Position numbers and translations under genes: made by a program. DNA of 6,211 nt from Erysipelotrichaceae bacterium UBA1783. Its GTDB lineage: Bacteria; Bacillota_I; Bacilli_A; Erysipelotrichales; Erysipelotrichaceae. The stretch is taken from NCBI GenBank assembly GCA_002315205.1, contig DCGH01000087.1, positions 1-6,211 on the forward strand, given 5' to 3'. The notes beneath the pieces are model-generated. The model had not been told where the DNA came from. It was given only the letters and a program-made list of their open reading frames with translations, and did no database searches. Below are positions 1 through 5,172 of the stretch, piece by piece (position 1 is the stretch's first letter; each line of letters starts with the position of its first letter).

Positions 1-786
1 GGTAATGGTTTACCAGGTGTTGATGCTATCAACGAAAAGAGAACTCCAATTATCGTTGGTAACTGGAAGATGAACAAGACTATTGCAGAAGCAGAAGCTT
101 TCGTTGCTGCAATTGATCCATATATTGAAGGTGTTACTACTGCAGACTTCGGTGTTGCAACTTCATTCTTAGCTTTACAGAGCACAATCAAGAACACTAA
201 GAACTTAATCGTTGCTGCTGAAAACTGCCACTATGAAGCAAGCGGTGCATTCACTGGTGAAGTTTCAATCCCAATGTTACAGGAAATCGGTACTAAGTGG
301 TGTATCATTGGACATTCTGAAAGAAGACAGATGTTCGGTGAAACTGATGAAGCATTAAACAAGAAGGTTAAGGCTTTATGTGCTGCTGGTATCACTCCAA
401 TCTTATGTTGTGGTGAAACATTAGAAACTTACGAAGCTGGACAGACTGAACAGTGGGTAAGAAGCCAGATCGCTGCTGATTTAGAAGGTGTAAATCCTGC
501 TGATGTAGCTAACATGGTTATCGCTTATGAACCAATCTGGGCTATCGGAACTGGTAAGAGCGCTTCTAAGGAAGATGCACAGAACACTTGTGCAATCGTT
601 AGAGACCAGGTTAAGGCAATGTTCGGTAAGGGTGTTGCTGAAAAGGTTAGAGTTCAGTATGGTGGATCTGTAAAGCCAAACAACATTGCTGAATATATGG
701 CTGAAAAGGATATCGATGGTGCATTAATCGGTGGAGCTTCTCTAAAGGTTGATTCATTCGAACAGATCATCGATGCTGTTAAGTAA
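1..786 (+). CDS. tpiA: Triosephosphate isomerase, probably the C-terminal half of a PGK-TIM fusion (5' partial)
   Basis: TIM interconverts dihydroxyacetone phosphate and glyceraldehyde 3-phosphate in cytosolic glycolysis. The frame is open from base 1, giving 261 codons plus TAA. Numbering from base 1, the catalytic set is complete: Asn21 and Lys23 in GNWKMN, His105 in GHSER, Glu177 in AYEPIWAIGTGK with the mobile loop 6, then YGGSVK (220-225) and LIGGASL (242-248) for phosphate binding. TIM proper runs from about Arg14, roughly 248 residues, which is normal. Starting at the Met at base 70 would remove Asn21 and Lys23, so that start is wrong. No ATG, GTG, TTG or ribosome site lies upstream in frame. 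The preceding residues GNGLPGVDAINEK resemble the conserved LPGV tail of phosphoglycerate kinase, which suggests a covalent PGK-TIM protein; the PGK body lies outside the window. Codon use is strongly biased (GGT, GCT, GAA, AAG, TTA), as expected for an abundant enzyme. The TIM identity is certain; the fusion is inferred. Confidence 0.96.
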   Translation, partial: GNGLPGVDAINEKRTPIIVGNWKMNKTIAEAEAFVAAIDPYIEGVTTADFGVATSFLALQSTIKNTKNLIVAAENCHYEASGAFTGEVSIPMLQEIGTKWCIIGHSERRQMFGETDEALNKKVKALCAAGITPILCCGETLETYEAGQTEQWVRSQIAADLEGVNPADVANMVIAYEPIWAIGTGKSASKEDAQNTCAIVRDQVKAMFGKGVAEKVRVQYGGSVKPNNIAEYMAEKDIDGALIGGASLKVDSFEQIIDAVK

Positions 787-810
787 TTAATAGAAATTAA
801 CAATCCGACA

Positions 811-838
811 AAAGGTAGAGTTCAACTCTACCTTTTTT
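811..838 (+). terminator. Rho-independent terminator after the TIM gene
   Basis: A perfect 10-bp stem, AAAGGTAGAG (811-820) with CTCTACCTTT (826-835), encloses the five-base loop TTCAA and runs into a T tract at 833-838. It starts 24 bases after the TAA and should separate the highly expressed glycolytic transcript from the genes that follow. Confidence 0.93.
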
Positions 839-840
839 GT

Positions 841-860
841 TGATATAATATGGATGGAGG
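841..860 (+). promoter_or_regulatory. Extended -10 promoter and ribosome site for the 869-1701 unit
   Basis: TGATATAAT at 841-849 is a perfect extended -10 element (TGnTATAAT). The only -35 candidate at 17-bp spacing is TTCAAC (821-826), a poor match that sits in the upstream terminator loop. The expected transcription start is near 856, so the leader would be only about 13 bases. GGATGGAGG (852-860) provides the ribosome site, 8 bases before the ATG at 869. Confidence 0.72.
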
Positions 861-868
861 AATAGAAT

Positions 869-1126
869 ATGACACCAAAAAATCACGCAGCAATTGCAGT
901 AGCGTTCATTGCCCTGGGGCTATCTTTTGGATGGGCAAGTCTTATGTATATTTCTGAGGAAATGATTAGAGACTTTCTTCTTGCTGTGGCAGTTATTCTG
1001 ATTGGCTGTGGTTTTGTTTACCAGTTGTTGAAATGCCGTTGTCCTTATTGTGAAGGGTACTTAAGAAACATAGGATGGGACTATTGCCCTCATTGTGGAA
1101 AGAATATTAAGGATAGGATGAAATGA
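869..1126 (+). CDS. Small two-helix membrane protein with C-terminal zinc ribbon, function unknown
   Basis: This 85-residue protein is not one I can name. Two hydrophobic segments, about residues 7-28 and 33-54, should form a membrane hairpin with a short linker (SEEMIRD-like) between them. Immediately after the second helix comes a compact zinc ribbon with Cys58-x2-Cys61 and Cys73-x2-Cys76 (CPYC and CPHCG), plus extra cysteines at 47 and 56. The basic tail (KNIKDRMK) suggests that the ribbon faces the cytoplasm. The start is well supported by GGAGG 8 bases upstream and the extended -10 promoter. The stop overlaps the start of the next gene in an ATGA arrangement, so the two are very likely co-translated and may work together. 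Similar short proteins with two helices and a zinc ribbon are common hypothetical proteins in Firmicutes; no activity should be assigned. Confidence 0.85.
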   Translation: MTPKNHAAIAVAFIALGLSFGWASLMYISEEMIRDFLLAVAVILIGCGFVYQLLKCRCPYCEGYLRNIGWDYCPHCGKNIKDRMK

Positions 1127-1701
1127 AATATAAAATTAGTGGGATTATTATATTAGCTGTTTTCTATAGCTGTTACTTTTTTAAAATGCTTACCCAAAAA
1201 AGAAAAGGTATAAAAACGGATCATATGGGGAAGGATACTGAAGGAAAAGAAAAGCTTATTGAACTTGTATTAAAAACGATGAGTATTGTTGTTCCTTTAA
1301 CAGAAGTTATTAGTATTGTGTTAAATACTCATGGAAATAGCAATTTATTAAGAATTGATGGCTTATTTATTGGGGGCATTGGAGATTTCATATTTGTGGT
1401 TTCGGTAGTTACTATGAGAGATAGCTGGCGCGCTGGTATCTCTAAGGAAGAAAAAACCGCAATGGTTACAGATGGAATTTATGGATATTCAAGAAATCCA
1501 GCATTCTTAGGGTTTGATTTAGTTTATATTGGCATTCTTTTGTGTTTCTTTAATTGGGCGCTTTTCCTTGTATCAGCGTCTGCAATAATGATGTTCCATT
1601 TGCAGATTACAATGGTAGAGGAACCATTTTTGAGGTTAGCTTTTAAAGAAGAATACAATATTTATTGTGATAAAGTACATCGTTATATAGGAAAAAAATA
1701 G
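1123..1701 (+). CDS. Membrane methyltransferase of the ICMT/PEMT-like superfamily
   Basis: This 192-residue integral membrane protein carries the C-terminal signature of the isoprenylcysteine carboxyl methyltransferase / phospholipid methyltransferase superfamily. DGIYGYSRNPAFLG (117-130) corresponds to the GxYxxxRHPxYxG motif, here with Asn125 for the usual His. It is followed by a long hydrophobic hairpin (about 132-161), then the Glu pair 166-167 and an EEYxxYxxxVHRY-like tail ending near Arg187, which in family structures helps bind S-adenosylmethionine. Further membrane segments are likely at about 5-22, 50-68 and 76-97, with a charged Lys/Glu-rich stretch between the first two. Bacterial members act on varied small or lipid substrates, and the substrate here cannot be read from sequence. 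Translation starts at an ATG overlapping the previous stop, with only a weak AAGGA (1109-1113), which suggests coupling to the zinc-ribbon gene. The stop codon lies inside the terminator stem. Confidence 0.85.
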   Translation: MKYKISGIIILAVFYSCYFFKMLTQKRKGIKTDHMGKDTEGKEKLIELVLKTMSIVVPLTEVISIVLNTHGNSNLLRIDGLFIGGIGDFIFVVSVVTMRDSWRAGISKEEKTAMVTDGIYGYSRNPAFLGFDLVYIGILLCFFNWALFLVSASAIMMFHLQITMVEEPFLRLAFKEEYNIYCDKVHRYIGKK

Positions 1702-1721
1702 GATTAATCAATCCTATTTTT
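1694..1721. terminator. Bidirectional terminator between convergent genes
   Basis: A perfect 12-bp inverted repeat, AAAAATAGGATT (1694-1705) and AATCCTATTTTT (1710-1721), has a four-base loop. It has a T run on the 3' side of the stem when read in either direction, so it can end both the methyltransferase and the yigZ transcripts. Both stop codons (TAG at 1699-1701 on + and at 1716-1714 on -) are embedded in the stem. Confidence 0.9.
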
Positions 1722-2304
1722 CTATGACTTCTTCGCTCAATAATTCTGGCAGATATTTGCCAGAGGTCAGCTCTTTTATTTCCAGGGAAATGTCATTTTC
1801 GCATTGGTAAATGTAGGTAGCGTTTTCTTCGTAAATACGATCTAATATCTCTGCCTTGCCTTTTAAAGCATACTCAATTTTGTTGGTAAGCTCATAAGGG
1901 ATTGTGATGCTGTAATTATATACAGTAGTTGGTGTCGTAAAAACAGCTTGAGCAATGGATTGTGATGTAGATTGACCATAGGCTTTAACTAATCCGGCAG
2001 TGCCTAGTAATGTTCCACCGAAATAACGAATCACGACTGCTAATACATTATCTAAATCTGCATTTTTTAAAGTTTCTAAAATTGGCTTTCCAGCGGTAGA
2101 TGATGGTTCACCATCATCATTACTGCGTGTAATATCTCCAATAATTGCTCCATAGCAATAATGGGTTGCTCCTGGATACTCCTTCTTTAATGAAGCAATA
2201 ACATCTTTTATTTGTTTGTCGTCACTTAAAGGAATCAAAACACAATAGAATTTTGACTTTTTAACTTCTAGCATTGAAACGACTTTCTCTTTGATGTGTA
2301 ACAC
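1714..2304 (-). CDS. yigZ: YigZ/YvyE (IMPACT) family protein
   Basis: This belongs to the conserved UPF0029/IMPACT family; E. coli YigZ and B. subtilis YvyE are bacterial members, and eukaryotic IMPACT/YIH1 regulates Gcn2. The bacterial biochemical role is poorly defined and I assign none. From the chosen start the product is 196 residues, a usual length. The N-terminal domain has KKSKF near residues 15-19, then THYCYG, the hallmark DDGEPSSTAGKP (63-74) and VVIRYFGGTLLGTAGLVKAYG; a C-terminal DUF1949-like ferredoxin-fold segment follows. The open frame extends back to a GTG at 2337, with an ATG at 2328, but neither has a ribosome site and both overlap TATAAT motifs. GTG at 2304 has GGTGAT (2313-2308) at suitable spacing, and it gives the normal number of residues before KKSKF. 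An ATG at 2274 would trim the first strand. Start confidence is moderate; family identity is high. Confidence 0.9.
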   Translation of the reverse strand: MLHIKEKVVSMLEVKKSKFYCVLIPLSDDKQIKDVIASLKKEYPGATHYCYGAIIGDITRSNDDGEPSSTAGKPILETLKNADLDNVLAVVIRYFGGTLLGTAGLVKAYGQSTSQSIAQAVFTTPTTVYNYSITIPYELTNKIEYALKGKAEILDRIYEENATYIYQCENDISLEIKELTSGKYLPELLSEEVIEK

Positions 2305-2332
2305 AAAATCACCATAATTATTATACATTATA
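2305..2332 (-). promoter_or_regulatory. Probable -10 region and ribosome site for yigZ
   Basis: Read on the minus strand, TATAAT occurs at 2332-2327 and again at 2325-2320, the first preceded by TGTT. Transcription would start near 2320-2313, leaving roughly a 10-16 base leader that contains GGTGAT (2313-2308), complementary to the 16S rRNA tail, just before GTG 2304. No good -35 hexamer was found, so the promoter call is moderate. Confidence 0.5.
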
Positions 2333-2344
2333 AACACATTTTTG

Positions 2345-2369
2345 TGTTATAATATGGTGGCATTGGAGG
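2345..2369 (+). promoter_or_regulatory. Extended -10 promoter and ribosome site for the LCP gene
   Basis: TGTTATAAT (2345-2353) is a perfect extended -10 element. No convincing -35 is present at 16-18 bp. Transcription should start near 2360, and the leader contains TTGGAGG (GGAGG at 2365-2369), 7 bases before the GTG start at 2377. The ten bases TATAATATGG are identical to those at the 844 promoter. Confidence 0.75.
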
Positions 2370-2376
2370 TATACCG

Positions 2377-3960
2377 GTGGAAAAAAGAGAGTTAACAAAG
2401 GCAGAAAAGGTTGCCAGACATAAACGTATTGTTAAAAGAAGAAAAATTAAAAGAGCATCTTGGATTACCTGTGGTATTTTAATAATCAGTGCAATTGTGT
2501 TGTTCTTGATTGTGAAAGGATTTAACGCTTTACCTGCTTGGGCATTAGCAGCGATTGCCGCAGTACTAGCAGTAATTGTTTTACCATTAGCTTTTATTGC
2601 TGTATTACCTGGTACAAAAAACAGTGCTAAAACAGTTCAAAGCGTTTTATGTGTTTTATTAAGCGTATTATTTTTATTTGGCTGTATTAAACTTCCTGGC
2701 TATAAGGGCGCCTTGGAAAAGGTATTTGTCAAGGTTCCTTCTGAAGGTGAGTTAAATATTGTTGTCTATACACTAAATGATAGTGGCTATAATTCTATTG
2801 ATGAATTATCAAGCAGCAAGGTTGCTATTCAGAGTGCTTTAGATTTAGATTATCAGGAATATGCCATCAAGGTTGTAAATAAGGAAATCAGCGAAAAAGG
2901 CGGTGCCGATATCAAAACAATTGCGATGGAAAGCATTTATGATGCAGTAGATGCCTTATATGCTGGCTCTGTAGATGCCATTATGCTGAATGAATCTTAT
3001 ACAAAGGTTTTAGAGGATAACACCGATTATAAGGATTTCTCAGAAAAGGTTAATGCATTATACACATGTACACAAAGAATCAGCTTAGGTGTTGATACTG
3101 CAAATGTTAGTGATATTACTTCAGAGCCATTTATTATCGCAATTACTGGTGTAGATGAATGGGGTGCAACTAAGGCGTCAGCTTCTGTAAGAAGTGACGT
3201 TAATATGCTGGCTGTAGTAAATCCATCAACAAAGCAGGTGCTGATTGTTACCATTCCTAGAGATTCATATGTTGGTATTGTAAAGAGCAATAATATTATT
3301 GGATATGATAAGCTAACACATGTTACAACATTAAGCAATGGTATTAATGTCTGGATTCAGACCTTGAACAATCTGTTAGGTACAAACATTAATTACTATT
3401 TAAGAGTCAATTACTCTTCAGTAAGAGATATTGTTAATGCGATTGGTGGAGTTGATTTAGATAATCCTTATGAATTTACAACCAAGGCTGTTTTATATGA
3501 AAAGAGCAATGGTAAGTATTATCAGGTAGAAACTACCTTCAAAAAGGGAACAATTCATGTTGATGGTGAGCAGGCATTAGGCTATTGCAGAGAAAGATAC
3601 AGCTTACCAAATGGTGACTTAGATAGAAACAAGCATCAGGCAATTGTTATAAAGGCATGTATCAGAAAGGTATGCTCAGTTTCAACAATCACAAAGATTG
3701 ATAGCTTATTAAAGGCTGTTGAAGGTAAATTTACAACTAATCTTGAAATGAATCACATTTATGCTTTAGCACAGATGCAGTTAGATGATATGGCTGACTG
3801 GGATGTTGTTCAGTATAGTATGACGGGTTCTACTGGCTGGGGTGAAAGCTATGTTGCAGGAACTGAACTATCAATTGTAAATCTTTCTTCTTCATCAATT
3901 AATAAAGCAAAGTCATATATTACTTCTGTTTTAAACGGTGAGAAAATCACGATTGAATAA
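2377..3960 (+). CDS. LytR-CpsA-Psr (LCP) family cell-wall glycopolymer ligase with extra extracellular domain
   Basis: LCP proteins transfer lipid-linked anionic glycopolymers (teichoic acids, capsule) onto peptidoglycan on the outer face of the membrane; older databases call them LytR transcriptional regulators. This 527-residue protein starts at GTG with GGAGG 7 bases upstream. It has a very basic cytoplasmic N-terminus (1-28), three membrane helices (about 29-46, 54-77, 87-104), then an extracellular part. Residues about 125-245 resemble half of a type-2 solute-binding protein (SIDELSSSKVAIQ near 140-152, AVDALYAGSVDAIMLNE at 190-206). The LCP domain follows from about 252, with the conserved polar residues Asp274 (RSDVNML), Arg295 and Asp296 (TIPRDSY), Arg405 and Arg407 (YCRERY), and Asp414 to Arg417 (GDLDRNKHQ). 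GVDLDNP and HVDGEQAL are also typical. All key residues are present, so it should be active. It is transcribed alone, between its own promoter and terminator. Which polymer it attaches cannot be told from this window. Confidence 0.94.
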   Translation: MEKRELTKAEKVARHKRIVKRRKIKRASWITCGILIISAIVLFLIVKGFNALPAWALAAIAAVLAVIVLPLAFIAVLPGTKNSAKTVQSVLCVLLSVLFLFGCIKLPGYKGALEKVFVKVPSEGELNIVVYTLNDSGYNSIDELSSSKVAIQSALDLDYQEYAIKVVNKEISEKGGADIKTIAMESIYDAVDALYAGSVDAIMLNESYTKVLEDNTDYKDFSEKVNALYTCTQRISLGVDTANVSDITSEPFIIAITGVDEWGATKASASVRSDVNMLAVVNPSTKQVLIVTIPRDSYVGIVKSNNIIGYDKLTHVTTLSNGINVWIQTLNNLLGTNINYYLRVNYSSVRDIVNAIGGVDLDNPYEFTTKAVLYEKSNGKYYQVETTFKKGTIHVDGEQALGYCRERYSLPNGDLDRNKHQAIVIKACIRKVCSVSTITKIDSLLKAVEGKFTTNLEMNHIYALAQMQLDDMADWDVVQYSMTGSTGWGESYVAGTELSIVNLSSSSINKAKSYITSVLNGEKITIE

Positions 3961-3966
3961 AAGCTT

Positions 3967-3999
3967 AAAAGAATAGATGCTACATCTGTTCTTTTTTTT
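3967..3999 (+). terminator. Rho-independent terminator after the LCP gene
   Basis: A 13-bp stem (3967-3979 with 3983-3995, including one T-G wobble at 3974/3988) closes on a three-base loop CTA and leads into a T run through 3999. It begins 7 bases after the TAA of the LCP gene. Confidence 0.88.
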
Positions 4000-4000
4000 A

Positions 4001-4019
4001 GGCATTTTTTAAGAATGCC
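4001..4019 (+). repeat. Short inverted repeat in front of comFA
   Basis: GGCATT (4001-4006) and AATGCC (4014-4019) form a 6-bp hairpin with a 7-base loop, directly after the LCP terminator and 15 bases before the comFA ribosome site. It lacks a T tract on either strand, so it is not an ordinary terminator. Its role is unknown; it could be an operator or a leader structure. Confidence 0.5.
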
Positions 4020-4033
4020 GCCAATTATGTATT

Positions 4034-4158
4034 GAGGTGATGAGCAATGCAATAGGTGTGGAAACAAGGAGGGAGTCAGCTTCTATAAGGGAAGGAAGGA
4101 CTGGTATTGCCGAAAGTGTATTCGTTTTCTGATTGAAGAAAAACAGCTGGAGGAGAAT
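4034..4158 (+). pseudogene. comFA: In-frame zinc-finger region of comFA without a start codon
   Basis: Read in the comFA frame, the codons from 4042 to 4158 encode EQCNRCGNKEG, then FYKGRKDWYCRKCIRF, a CxxC...CxxC zinc finger (Cys codons at 4048, 4057, 4108, 4117) typical of the ComFA N-terminus. The frame is open back to TGA at 4033-4035, but the only codons between that stop and the first Cys are GGT, GAT, GAG and CAA, none a start. A good ribosome site, GAGGTGAT, lies at 4034-4041. The nearby ATGs are in other frames: ATG 4040 (short frame ending at TGA 4130) and ATG 4047 (stops after two codons). Adding one base, or losing two, between 4040 and 4048 would link ATG 4040 to the zinc finger. 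GCAAT is tandemly repeated at 4044-4053. I therefore read this as a broken or misread 5' end of comFA. Confidence 0.75.
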
Positions 4159-5172
4159 ATGAAGGAGGTAGATGCAGAATATCAGCTTAAATTTGAGTTA
4201 ACAGATAGACAAAAGGATATATCAAATCGTCTTACAGATTTAGTGACATCTGGCAGAAGCGTACTGCTTGAGGCTGTTTGTGGTGCGGGGAAAACGGAGC
4301 TGGTCTATCAATGCATTTCAGAAATGCTAAAAAGAGGAAAAAAAGTTGGCTTTGCTATTCCCAGAAGACAGGTTGTAATAGAAATTGCTGAACGATTGCA
4401 ATCGGTTTTTACGAAGCTAAAGGTAATTCCAGTCTGCCAGGGATACACTAAGGATACTATTGGAGATGTCATTGTTTTAACAACACATCAGCTCTATCGA
4501 TATCACAATTATTTTGACTTGCTAATTATTGATGAACCTGATGCTTTTCCATTCAAAGGGAATGCTGTTCTTCATGGAATTGCAGAGAAAAGCTGTAAGG
4601 GAGTAAAGGTTTATCTATCAGCAACTCCAGATGATTCATTATTAAAGCTGGTTCGAAACGATGTTATCAGCTATCTTTATTTGCCAAAAAGACCAACAGG
4701 TAGAGATATGATTGTTCCTGAGGCGCATTATATGGATCCACCGATAATGCTCATGTATACCATCTATCGCCTTCAACGCTTAGTATTTAATCATAAGCAA
4801 ACCATTGTGTTTGCTCCTACGATAAAACTGGAAAGAAAACTATATCATTTTCTAAAGCTGATTTTTAAGTGCTGTTACCTGGATTCAAAGGTTGAAAATA
4901 AGGATGGTATCATTAAAGATTTCAAAGATAAGAAATATGATGTTATGATAGCAACAACTGTACTTGAAAGAGGGATTACAATCAAAAGCGTCAATATGAT
5001 TGTTTATGATGCTTCCAATGGTGTTTTTGATGAGGCCTCTCTTGTGCAGATGGCTGGTAGAGTAGGAAGAAGCGTAGATGATCCATTTGGTGAGTGCATC
5101 TTTCTATCACAGAATAGGGATGAGAAAATTGATAATTGTATCAATAGAATTGTGAGAGCAAATAATGATTGA
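4159..5172 (+). CDS. comFA: ComFA, helicase-like ATPase for competence DNA uptake (N-terminus uncertain)
   Basis: ComFA is a membrane-associated DEAD-like ATPase that helps drive single-stranded DNA through the ComEC channel during natural transformation. From ATG 4159 the product is 337 residues and contains the whole motor: Walker A AVCGAGKTE (39-47), motif Ia-like AIPRRQV, motif II DEPDAFPF (125-132; B. subtilis has the very similar DEVD), motif III SATPDD (154-159), motif V ATTVLERGI (265-273) and motif VI QMAGRVGRS with arginine fingers Arg301 and Arg304. ATG 4159 has GGAGG (4149-4153) 5 bases upstream, so it could be used and would give a ComFA without its zinc finger. The conserved zinc finger lies directly upstream in the same frame (from 4048), so the ancestral protein was about 376 residues. 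B. subtilis ComFA, at about 460, is longer. The gene overlaps comFC by 8 bases. No clear promoter or competence box precedes it. Confidence 0.9.
   Translation: MKEVDAEYQLKFELTDRQKDISNRLTDLVTSGRSVLLEAVCGAGKTELVYQCISEMLKRGKKVGFAIPRRQVVIEIAERLQSVFTKLKVIPVCQGYTKDTIGDVIVLTTHQLYRYHNYFDLLIIDEPDAFPFKGNAVLHGIAEKSCKGVKVYLSATPDDSLLKLVRNDVISYLYLPKRPTGRDMIVPEAHYMDPPIMLMYTIYRLQRLVFNHKQTIVFAPTIKLERKLYHFLKLIFKCCYLDSKVENKDGIIKDFKDKKYDVMIATTVLERGITIKSVNMIVYDASNGVFDEASLVQMAGRVGRSVDDPFGECIFLSQNRDEKIDNCINRIVRANND

Noticed and set aside
70..786. TIM starting at the Met encoded at base 70
   Set aside because: That Met is the fourth residue of the catalytic NWKM motif; starting there removes Asn and Lys needed for catalysis, and no ribosome site precedes it.
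3027..3338. Minus-strand frame of 103 codons
   Set aside because: It lies wholly inside the well-supported LCP gene, has no ribosome site and resembles no family.
3849..4067. Minus-strand frame of 72 codons across the LCP 3' end
   Set aside because: It runs through the LCP terminator and has no family resemblance; a shadow of the AT-rich end.
4040..4132. Thirty-codon frame starting at ATG 4040, as a leader peptide for comFA
   Set aside because: Its ribosome site overlaps the ATG too closely, the peptide has no recognisable features, and the same DNA clearly encodes the ComFA zinc finger in the neighbouring frame.
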